A DNA stretch of 12,605 nucleotides from M55B165 sp051744245 (GTDB lineage Bacteria > Actinomycetota > Humimicrobiia > Humimicrobiales > Humimicrobiaceae), in assembly GCA_051744245.1 (NCBI GenBank), contig JBNJCV010000050.1, positions 1-12,605 of the forward strand, given 5' to 3'. The notes below the pieces were generated by a model. That model did no database searches. It worked only from the letters and a program-made list of their open reading frames with translations, and was not told the origin of the DNA. The position numbers and the translations under genes are program-made. This document shows positions 1 through 6,890 of this stretch, one piece after another; the first letter of the stretch is position 1, and each line of letters opens with the position of its first letter.

Positions 1-42
1 GTGTTTTATGAATCTATAAATTTAGCTTACACCTAATATATT

Positions 43-2031
43 CTATTTTGTACCATACCTGTTTAAGTACCTTGATATGGTGTTAAAGGCAATACTTGCT
101 ACAAACTGGTCGCCATTGCCATTGTAATGCATGCCATCAGATAAAAACTGGTTGGGATTTCCTGTCTGGAGCATGGGGTTGAACACGTCAACAAACACTG
201 CGCCATTCTGCGCGCAAACCTGGGCAGCAATGGTATTAATGGTCTGCAAGCTAGAATTAGCACCCTCGGCGGTCTTTGCTTCATTTTCGGGACCTGTAGA
301 CATTACCACCACCATAGCATTGGTGTTAGCCTTTATGGTGCTGACCATTGCAGTCAGGTAATACCGGAAAGCTTCAGGAGAGGTCCGGTATCCGCCTAAA
401 GATATGTCTGCATCATTGGTTCCGTAATTAATTATAAAGATGTATGGGTTTTGATCCAGGATACCAGAATTTATCATGCGGTTATAACCCATAACCACTG
501 TCTCTCCACCCTTGCCGCTTTTTATGAATCTGAAATCCCCATAAACATACCTTTGCTCGAACATGCTGTTCAGTATCCCCACCCAGCCAGTTTTTGCTAC
601 CTGGGAGTCTCCCATAACTGCTACTGTGTAGCTATAATTGGAAACCACCATACGGGTTATAGATCCAGAATCTATTTCCTCCCCGTCATATATAAGAGTG
701 CTGGCCGCAGTAAGGGTTGTCCCATGACTTAAACCTCCAGCAAGCCTAACCCTATAGGAGCAACTATATTCTTCCCCCGGCTTTAGCTGGGGAAGGCTTA
801 CATTTAATGTATTTCCTGACTGCTCCACGCTCCCTCCGCCAAAGCTGCCGTCTATAAAAGAAGTGTTTGCAGGTATTATATTTTCAAGCAACAGCCCATC
901 TGCTGTACCATCTCCATCATTTTTAAATGAGACGGAATACCTTACAGTTTCACCAGGCAGGAGATCTCCCCCATTCTCGTCAGCAGCTTGGAAGCTAAAA
1001 TCAACTAAATCAGGAAAAGACCTTACCAGAAATTCTTTTTCCTCAAATACTTCCTGGTCCTCGCTTGCCCTGATAGTAGGCTCAAACAGGATTACGGCCT
1101 TGTCTTCAAGTCCTGATTTTACCTGAAGAGAGTAACGGAAAAACAAGTCAGAATCATTCTCCAGCTCATCTATGCGCACAACCACTTTGTCTCCAATACT
1201 GTCAAGGTATGCATCTCCGTTGGAGTCAAAACTATTATTTACAAACTCTGTATTTTGGGGTTTTAGATTATCCAATAATATTTCCCTGGCTATCATATCG
1301 CCTTTGTTTTTTACAAAGAAAACGACATTAAGCATATCCCCCATCCTTATATATTCTCCATTCCGGTCAGTAACCTTGTAATAGGAGCCGGCAAAATCTA
1401 TTTGGCTTTTTACTTCAGTTTCCAGGTTTGCTTCAAAATACTTGGTTATCGTATCCTGAAACCTTTCCCGGGAGTATTTCAGGCTAAAGCCCTCATTAGA
1501 GATAATGGTTCCATCATCCAGGGGGCTCCTTATTTTAACCTGGTAAGACACCTTTATTTCCTCGCCTATCCCCAGGCTATCTATAAAGAAGGTTGCCTGG
1601 CTATCCTCTACATCCTTTAGATACTTATAGTCCCCTTCCACGAGATTGGTGTTTTGGGGAATTGCAGTTTCTATGTAAATATTTCTTGCAGGCACCCTTC
1701 CCCTGTTTTTTAAGCTTATCTCATAAGTTAGTACCTCTCCCGGCTTAGCTTCATTTCCGGAAACAGTCATAAAATTGGATTTAGGAGAAACAAAATTGGG
1801 GATATCAAGCCACCGGTTGTAGTAAATATAGGAAAGGGGCACGGCAGCTGCTAAAAAAACTACCACCATAATTATGACTATAAAGCCTTTACTTTTTAAA
1901 AACTTCACCAGTCTCTTTTCCTTGCCCAAGCCTTTCAACCTTCCTACATATTTTTTATTGAACTTTTTATTATACAAAAGACCGTAACTATTATATAAAT
2001 ATTTACTGTATTCGCAAATATTTCTGTCCAT
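43..2031 (-). CDS. Membrane-anchored surface protein: three DUF11-like repeats plus C-terminal SGNH/GDSL hydrolase
   Basis: Residues are counted from the ATG at 2031 (662 aa). A lysine-rich N-terminus precedes one hydrophobic segment at about 50-70. There is no lipobox Cys, so this looks like a signal anchor with the rest outside the cell. Three beta-rich repeats follow (about 80-205, 212-335, 342-462). Each carries the DUF11 pattern of PGE/MGD, then KN.G, then a P.NT.F motif (strongest in repeat 3), ending in a 'L.DGT/L.HGT'-like strand. The C-terminal domain (about 467-659) has all SGNH blocks: GDSQ with nucleophile Ser476, a block II Gly near 509, GTND (537-540) and DGMH with Asp632/His635, so it should be an active esterase or lipase-type hydrolase. 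The substrate is unknown; cell-wall or polysaccharide O-acetyl esters are a guess. A TTG directly precedes the ATG. No good Shine-Dalgarno sits upstream of either, and a TTG at 1929 preceded by GGAAGG is a possible later start. Confidence 0.85.
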   Translation of the reverse strand: MDRNICEYSKYLYNSYGLLYNKKFNKKYVGRLKGLGKEKRLVKFLKSKGFIVIIMVVVFLAAAVPLSYIYYNRWLDIPNFVSPKSNFMTVSGNEAKPGEVLTYEISLKNRGRVPARNIYIETAIPQNTNLVEGDYKYLKDVEDSQATFFIDSLGIGEEIKVSYQVKIRSPLDDGTIISNEGFSLKYSRERFQDTITKYFEANLETEVKSQIDFAGSYYKVTDRNGEYIRMGDMLNVVFFVKNKGDMIAREILLDNLKPQNTEFVNNSFDSNGDAYLDSIGDKVVVRIDELENDSDLFFRYSLQVKSGLEDKAVILFEPTIRASEDQEVFEEKEFLVRSFPDLVDFSFQAADENGGDLLPGETVRYSVSFKNDGDGTADGLLLENIIPANTSFIDGSFGGGSVEQSGNTLNVSLPQLKPGEEYSCSYRVRLAGGLSHGTTLTAASTLIYDGEEIDSGSITRMVVSNYSYTVAVMGDSQVAKTGWVGILNSMFEQRYVYGDFRFIKSGKGGETVVMGYNRMINSGILDQNPYIFIINYGTNDADISLGGYRTSPEAFRYYLTAMVSTIKANTNAMVVVMSTGPENEAKTAEGANSSLQTINTIAAQVCAQNGAVFVDVFNPMLQTGNPNQFLSDGMHYNGNGDQFVASIAFNTISRYLNRYGTK

Positions 2032-2042
2032 CAAGGAATCAT

Positions 2043-2071
2043 ATCTTAAAAAAATTTTTGCTCAACTGCAA
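2043..2071 (-). promoter_or_regulatory. Weak candidate promoter for the SGNH/DUF11 gene
   Basis: On the minus strand TTGCAG (2071-2066) and TAAGAT (2048-2043) are separated by 17 nt. Both boxes are imperfect. The -10 box ends only 12 nt before the ATG at 2031, so transcription would begin almost at that codon. This suggests either a nearly leaderless message or use of the downstream TTG start at 1929. Low confidence, because the region is AT-rich. Confidence 0.3.
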
Positions 2072-2108
2072 CTTTTTTTGTAAAATACATAAAGACAGTA
2101 AAGCTTTG

Positions 2109-2136
2109 TTGACATAACATGGTTTGCTGTTATTAT
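2109..2136 (+). promoter_or_regulatory. Sigma70-type promoter of the V-ATPase operon, with an internal inverted repeat
   Basis: A perfect TTGACA (2109-2114) and TATTAT (2131-2136, one mismatch to TATAAT) are spaced by 16 nt. Transcription should start near 2143, about 27 nt before the first ATPase gene. A perfect 6-bp inverted repeat, ATAACA (2114-2119) and TGTTAT (2128-2133) with an 8-nt spacer, lies between and overlaps both boxes. That is a natural position for a repressor operator. Confidence 0.7.
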
Positions 2137-2169
2137 TTTTCATATCACAATATAGTTAAAAAATAAGTA

Positions 2170-2484
2170 ATGTCTATAGACAATATAATAAACCAGATAA
2201 AACAATCAGAACAAGACTCAGAAGATATTATTACTAAAGCAAAAAAACAATCTTCCCAGATTGTAGAAGAAGCCTATTCCAAGGAAAAAGAAATCCAAAA
2301 ACAGGGACAGCAGGAAGCCAAAAAAATCATTTCTGATTCAATAGAAAAGGCAAAAAAAGACTCAAAAAAAGAAATTGCAGAGTTGAATAAGGATTTCGAA
2401 AAAGAGGCAAAAAACATAAAGAAGGCAGCTGAAAACAAACAGGCAGAAGCAATAGAAAAGATCATCAAAAAGGTTTTAGGTTAA
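2170..2484 (+). CDS. atpH: V/A-type ATPase peripheral-stalk subunit H (Thermus G / E. hirae NtpF type)
   Basis: A 104-residue, highly charged protein rich in Ala, Lys and Glu, predicted to be almost entirely one long helix or coiled coil from about residue 15 to the end. It has no membrane segment. In V/A-ATPases this subunit pairs with subunit E to make the peripheral stalks that hold the A3B3 head against subunit I. The call rests on length, composition and position: first in the operon, directly upstream of subunit I, as in the Thermus G-I-L-E-C-F-A-B-D and E. hirae ntpF-I-K-E-C-G-A-B-D orders. It is preceded by a good promoter but only a poor Shine-Dalgarno (AT-rich leader ending in taag). 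Its TAA overlaps the next start as TAATG. The sequence itself is low complexity, so synteny carries much of the weight. Confidence 0.85.
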   Translation: MSIDNIINQIKQSEQDSEDIITKAKKQSSQIVEEAYSKEKEIQKQGQQEAKKIISDSIEKAKKDSKKEIAELNKDFEKEAKNIKKAAENKQAEAIEKIIKKVLG

Positions 2485-4472
2485 TGGGAGTTGCAACACT
2501 TAAAAAGTTTCTCATAGTCACCCATAAATTAGAACAGTCTGAAGTTTTAAACCAATTACAGGACGTAGGATTAGTAGAACTTAAGCCATATACAGAGAAA
2601 GTCGAATCAATCCCCACTGCTCCCTCAACCAGCGAACAATATACAGCAGACGTTAAAAAAGCCCTTGATTTGTTCGGAAAATACAGAAAGGAAAAGAAAC
2701 CTGGCGCCGAGGCGGGAAAACTTGCCATAAGCAGGAAGGAATACCAGAATATACTGGATTCCCATAATTTTGAACAAATAATTGAACAGGTTCTAAAAAC
2801 AGAAGAAGAAATAAACATAATAAATTCAGAAATTACAAATATAAAAAAACAGTTGCAAGAACTCAAAAGTTGGCAACCGTACCAGGGCAAATTAGAAGAC
2901 CTAAAATCTACAGATACCTATACTGTTAAACTGGGCAGGGTTCACTGCAGGCAAAAAGAGTTTACAGAACTTAAACCGCAATTTGAAGAAAAAAAAATTT
3001 CCGTCCAGAAACTGTCTGAGCACAAGGACATTATATTTCTAATACTTGCCTACCACAATGACTTTAAAAAAGAAGCAGACCAGTTCTTAAATGACATGCC
3101 CTTTACTGGAGCAGAGCTTTTTAACTACAGGGGAACCATTAAAGAAAATATTGACAGGTTAACTAAATCACTTAATTTCCATCAGGGCCAAAAAGAAAAA
3201 CTTGTGGAGGATATAAGGGAGATTTCCGAAAAGCATAACAGGAATTTAGTTGTTTACCTGAATTATCTTGAGAATAATATAGATATCGAAAATGCCATAA
3301 ATTACGGCTTCTCCACCAAAGAAGTTTCCTTTTACACTGCGTGGATAGAAAAAGAAAACCAAAATAATTTATACTCCATATTAGATAAATTCAGTTCAAC
3401 CAGATTAATTGAAATAGAACCCGATAAAGGGGAAACCATCCCTACAGCCCTGAAAAACAAGCGGCTGTTTAAACCATTTGAGATTATTGTTAACCTTTAT
3501 GGAGTCCCTAAGTATTTTGAAATAGACCCAACTCCTTTTGTCTCCCTGTTTTTTGCCCTCTTTTTTGGGCTTTGCCTGACTGATGCAGGATACGGCATTA
3601 TACTCATGATACTGGCTGTAATTTTTTCATTTAAAATAAAGCCAGCAAAAAACTTCCTCATGTTAATGTTTTTTGGCGGTATTTTTACCGTGTTTTCAGG
3701 TATCGTATTTAACGGCTGGTTTGGAGATCTTCCTTCCTATCTGGGGTTTGGCCATATGACCATGAATCTTGCTATACTGGGAGACCCCGTTGAGGGAAAT
3801 GTAGGGGCCATGAATTTTTTCAGGCTGGCGCTTGCTGTAGGGGTAGTGCAGGTAATGTTCGGCTTATTTATAAAATTTTTTGATGCCATAAGGCGCAAAG
3901 ATTGGGCTGAAGCTTTCTTTGAAGGGCTTCCCTGGATTACTATTCTTACCCCCCTTATTATGCTGTTGCTGTCCTCAAGTATGGCAGTGGACATGCAGAT
4001 AATTGAACAGCCACTGTTTCCATCAAGCTGGGCTAAGTATCTTATCTGGCCAATAATACCTTCAGCAATAATTATAATACTTTTTTCAGCCAGGAATGAA
4101 AAAAGCTGGGGATTCAGGCTGTTTATGGGCTTTCTGAACTTAACCATTGTAAATGGCTTAACCTCTTACCTGGGAGACTTCCTTTCATATATAAGGCTCA
4201 TGGCATTAGGGCTGGTTACGGCCGGCATTGCAGTGGCCATAAACCAGATCGCTTTCCAGATCGGCACCATTCCAGTAGTAGGGATTGTAATAACTGTAAT
4301 AGTGCTAATTTTTGGCCATATATTTAACCTTGGAATTAATGTACTTGGAGGTTTTGTCCATACATTGAGGCTTCAATATGTGGAATACTTCCAAAAATTC
4401 TATGTAGGCGGTGGAAGGCCCTTCCAACCTTTAAAAAATAAAAATAAATACATAACAATAGTTGATGAATAA
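2484..4472 (+). CDS. atpI: V/A-type ATPase stator/ion-channel subunit I (NtpI, 'a' subunit homologue)
   Basis: This 662-residue protein matches the usual length of E. hirae NtpI. The N-terminal half (about 1-345) is soluble with helical arms (roughly 95-130 and 215-265) that contact the peripheral stalks. The C-terminal half carries about seven or eight membrane helices, beginning in the conserved stretch around 350-382. The two arginines expected for ion passage along the K ring are present: Arg571 in the SYIRL motif and Arg629 in the HTLRL motif. They correspond to E. hirae Arg573 and Arg629 and yeast Vph1 Arg735 and Arg799. It forms the two half-channels through which the coupling ion reaches the rotor. 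It starts inside the stop codon of atpH (TAATG), with no strong ribosome-binding site, so translation is probably coupled. Confidence 0.97.
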   Translation: MGVATLKKFLIVTHKLEQSEVLNQLQDVGLVELKPYTEKVESIPTAPSTSEQYTADVKKALDLFGKYRKEKKPGAEAGKLAISRKEYQNILDSHNFEQIIEQVLKTEEEINIINSEITNIKKQLQELKSWQPYQGKLEDLKSTDTYTVKLGRVHCRQKEFTELKPQFEEKKISVQKLSEHKDIIFLILAYHNDFKKEADQFLNDMPFTGAELFNYRGTIKENIDRLTKSLNFHQGQKEKLVEDIREISEKHNRNLVVYLNYLENNIDIENAINYGFSTKEVSFYTAWIEKENQNNLYSILDKFSSTRLIEIEPDKGETIPTALKNKRLFKPFEIIVNLYGVPKYFEIDPTPFVSLFFALFFGLCLTDAGYGIILMILAVIFSFKIKPAKNFLMLMFFGGIFTVFSGIVFNGWFGDLPSYLGFGHMTMNLAILGDPVEGNVGAMNFFRLALAVGVVQVMFGLFIKFFDAIRRKDWAEAFFEGLPWITILTPLIMLLLSSSMAVDMQIIEQPLFPSSWAKYLIWPIIPSAIIIILFSARNEKSWGFRLFMGFLNLTIVNGLTSYLGDFLSYIRLMALGLVTAGIAVAINQIAFQIGTIPVVGIVITVIVLIFGHIFNLGINVLGGFVHTLRLQYVEYFQKFYVGGGRPFQPLKNKNKYITIVDE

Positions 4473-4486
4473 CAAGGAGAGTAAAA

Positions 4487-4951
4487 ATGAATGAAATATC
4501 AATAGGCATTATGTGGGCAATTGCAGCTGCGGGCATTGCAGCAGCAATGGCTGGAATAGGTTCTGCAATAGGCATTAGTTTTCCAGGAAAGGCAGCAGCC
4601 GGGGTTCTTTCAGAAGATCCCAGTAAGTTCGGAAGCTTATTCTTGCTGGTAGTGCTTCCCGGAACTCAGGGATTTTATGGTTTTGTTGCCGCTTTCCTGA
4701 TAATTGGTAATATTGCAGATGTATCCAATGCCGCGCAAGGTTACCAGCTGTTCTTTGCAGCCTTACCTATAGCTTTTACCGGATTGCTCTCCGGTATACA
4801 CCAGGGCAAAGTCTGTGCCTCAGGAGTAAACCTGGTGGCAAAAAGAGCAGACCAGGGGATGAAGAGTGTAATATTTGCTGCTATGGTTGAAACCTATGCG
4901 GTATTGGGACTGCTTATAACCTTTTTCCTCATAAATTCAATACAATTTTAA
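4487..4951 (+). CDS. atpK: V/A-type ATPase rotor-ring subunit K, predicted Na+-binding (NtpK)
   Basis: A 154-residue proteolipid made of two fused helical hairpins (four membrane helices). It builds the rotor ring that carries ions past subunit I. The E. hirae NtpK sodium ligands Leu61, Thr64, Gln65, Gln110 and Glu139 all have counterparts at a constant offset of four: Leu57, Thr60 and Gln61 (LPGTQG), Gln106 (HQGKV) and Glu135 (MVETY). Tyr64 matches the Tyr68 that closes the site. Only the second hairpin has the carboxylate, as is normal for V-type K subunits. Na+ specificity is therefore predicted from known structure, not measured. A good Shine-Dalgarno (AAGGAGA) lies just upstream, fitting a subunit needed in about ten copies. 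Confidence 0.97.
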   Translation: MNEISIGIMWAIAAAGIAAAMAGIGSAIGISFPGKAAAGVLSEDPSKFGSLFLLVVLPGTQGFYGFVAAFLIIGNIADVSNAAQGYQLFFAALPIAFTGLLSGIHQGKVCASGVNLVAKRADQGMKSVIFAAMVETYAVLGLLITFFLINSIQF

Positions 4952-4962
4952 TAAGGGAAAAC

Positions 4963-5538
4963 ATGGAAAAATTAGACAATGTTTCTCAAAAGATACTAGA
5001 GAACGCAGAAAAAGAAAAAGATAAAATAATTGATGAAGCCAAGAAAAAGGCAGAAGAAATTATAACGGGGGCAAATAATAAAAAGAAGGCTGCTTTAGAA
5101 GAAGCCAGAAAAGAAGCAGACAGGGAATACCAAAAAACCTATGACCTGGAAATAACCAAAGCTAAATCTGATATCACCCAAAGGCTTCTTTTAATTAAGC
5201 TGAATATAGTAGAAGAAATAATAGAAAAGGCAAAAGAGAGGCTAAGGTCCTTAAATCAGGACGATTACAAGAATTTCCTTTCTAAGAGCCTTAAGGATTT
5301 AAACATAAGCAAAGGATCCTATATCATAGGCAGCAATGAAAATATAAGCCCGGATATAATTAAGGAAGCTGCCGGTAACATAAAACTGGAGGAATCAAAA
5401 AAACAGCCGGATTTTGACAAGGGAGTTAAAATAATTAGCGGAAATGCAGAATATAACCTGTCTCCCGATACCCTAGTAGATACCCAGATAGATGATATAA
5501 AGATGGAAATTGCAGATTTCTTATTTGGCAAGGAGTAA
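4963..5538 (+). CDS. atpE: V/A-type ATPase peripheral-stalk subunit E (NtpE)
   Basis: A 191-residue protein, close to the 197 of E. hirae NtpE. Residues 1 to about 95 form a long charged helix with Ala-spaced repeats (AEKEKDKIIDEAKKKAEE style). The rest is a small alpha/beta head that in relatives binds the top of subunit B. It ends with the family-typical pattern of hydrophobic helix and terminal LFG. With subunit H it forms the peripheral stalk that resists rotation of the catalytic head. Gene order (after K, before C) agrees. The start is preceded by a moderate site, AAGGGA, with a 4-nt spacer. Confidence 0.95.
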   Translation: MEKLDNVSQKILENAEKEKDKIIDEAKKKAEEIITGANNKKKAALEEARKEADREYQKTYDLEITKAKSDITQRLLLIKLNIVEEIIEKAKERLRSLNQDDYKNFLSKSLKDLNISKGSYIIGSNENISPDIIKEAAGNIKLEESKKQPDFDKGVKIISGNAEYNLSPDTLVDTQIDDIKMEIADFLFGKE

Positions 5539-5541
5539 ACA

Positions 5542-6588
5542 GTGCAAATGCTAGAATATGAAATAAAAGATGATGATTATTACCTGTTTTCTGCAGGTGA
5601 GCTTTCCAGCAGGGAAATATATTTTATTGACGGTCCTAAACTTAAGAGGATGGTTAATGCTCGCAATAGGGAAGAATTATTAAAACTGTTAAAAGAAACC
5701 TTTTACAGCAAATATTTAGATGAACTGGAAAGTGGAAAAAGTTTTGAGGAAATTCTGTGCCGGGAATTCGCAGATATTGCCACTTATCTGACAAAAAGAT
5801 TAAAAAAAGAACACATCCAAACTATAAATATTTTGTTTCTGGCAGAGAATATACATAACTTAAAACTTATCTTGAAATCCTTATCTTATGAGGACAGCCT
5901 CGATAATTTATTCATTCCCCTACAATACACCCATAGCTTTCTTGTAAATACAGTTGAATCGCGCAGATTTGTAGATACCGATCCCGTAACAGCAAGAGCG
6001 CTGGAAAAAATAGCTACCCTCTCAAAACAGGAGGCTAGCCACCGGGAGATGGATATGGAGCTTGAAAAAGCTTATCTTGATTCTTTATGCAGACAAGTAT
6101 TTAATATCAAATCCAACATGATAAAGGCTTTTTTAAAACATTCAGTTGATATTTATAATATAAAAAATATATACAGGTATAAATTAAGTGGAGACAGTTA
6201 TGGATTTGACAGATTTCTATCCCCTAATGGTTTCTTGGAAATGAAGTTTTTAAAAAAATACCAAAAAAAGCAGCTTAGTGAATTCCTGGAAGCTATTGAA
6301 AAAACTAGATATAGTCCGCTAGTTAAATATGGAGGCAGGAGCCTAGCAGAAGAGAGGGATTTCTCAATTTTTGAAAAAAATGAAGACATTTTCTACAGGC
6401 TGTTTTTTGAGCCTGTTAGATACACTACATCCAATCTTGAAAAGGTATTCGACTATTTTTTAAAGAAAAAGATTGAAATAAAAAACTTAAATATAATTTA
6501 CACCGGAGTTAACTACGGTGTGGACAAGGATAAAATAAGGCACGAGGTATTAATATTAGATGAAGACAAAAATCGCAGCAATTGGTGA
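5542..6588 (+). CDS. atpC: V/A-type ATPase subunit C, rotor-ring adaptor (NtpC, AC39/d family)
   Basis: A 348-residue soluble, mostly helical protein of the vATP-synt_AC39 family (Thermus C is about 320 residues, E. hirae NtpC about 380). It sits as a funnel on the K ring and takes up the end of the central shaft. Support comes from the N-terminal YYLFSAGELSSRE-like segment, alternating helical bundles with many aromatic and basic residues, and the position between E and F. I chose the GTG start at 5542 because AAGGAG (5530-5535) lies 6 nt upstream. The ATG two codons later would have an overlong 12-nt spacing. The 3' end overlaps the next gene by 29 bp in another frame. Family assignment is firm from context; no catalytic residues are expected. 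Confidence 0.92.
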   Translation: MQMLEYEIKDDDYYLFSAGELSSREIYFIDGPKLKRMVNARNREELLKLLKETFYSKYLDELESGKSFEEILCREFADIATYLTKRLKKEHIQTINILFLAENIHNLKLILKSLSYEDSLDNLFIPLQYTHSFLVNTVESRRFVDTDPVTARALEKIATLSKQEASHREMDMELEKAYLDSLCRQVFNIKSNMIKAFLKHSVDIYNIKNIYRYKLSGDSYGFDRFLSPNGFLEMKFLKKYQKKQLSEFLEAIEKTRYSPLVKYGGRSLAEERDFSIFEKNEDIFYRLFFEPVRYTTSNLEKVFDYFLKKKIEIKNLNIIYTGVNYGVDKDKIRHEVLILDEDKNRSNW

Positions 6589-6880
6589 AAAAGATATAAT
6601 GCTCATATTCAAGACTATAGGAGCTGACGTGTATCCAGTCTCTGAATACAGCCAGGCTGGACCTAAGATAAAAAAGTTGGCCAAGGAAGGTTACGGCATA
6701 ATCTTTATAACCGAAAATATTGCCGCGGAACTGGACCAGCTAATTAAAAGCTATTCAGATCAGTTCCTGCCTTCAATTGTGGTAATTCCCGGCTTGGGCA
6801 AAAGAAATAATTATGCAATAAAAAGATTAAGACAGGCAATAATAAAAGCTGTCGGCATAGATGTAATTCCAGAAAAATAG
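6560..6880 (+). CDS. atpF: V/A-type ATPase central-shaft subunit F (E. hirae NtpG)
   Basis: A 106-residue protein, matching the usual 100-110 residues. The N-terminal MKTKIAAIGEKDI and the central GYGIIFITE segment are typical of the small Rossmann-like F subunit. A proline-rich strand (SIVVIPG) and a C-terminal amphipathic helix that binds subunit D follow. With D it makes the rotating shaft inside the A3B3 head. The ATG lies 29 bp inside atpC and lacks a convincing ribosome-binding site (a GAGG sits 12 nt upstream). Translation probably depends on ribosomes finishing atpC. Confidence 0.93.
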   Translation: MKTKIAAIGEKDIMLIFKTIGADVYPVSEYSQAGPKIKKLAKEGYGIIFITENIAAELDQLIKSYSDQFLPSIVVIPGLGKRNNYAIKRLRQAIIKAVGIDVIPEK

Positions 6881-6890
6881 GAGTAAATTT

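Noticed and set aside
2465..2890. Minus-strand open frame opposite the 5' part of atpI (141 codons)
   Set aside because: Antisense to a firm gene, Phe/Ser/Cys-rich shadow composition, no motif and no promoter or ribosome site seen.
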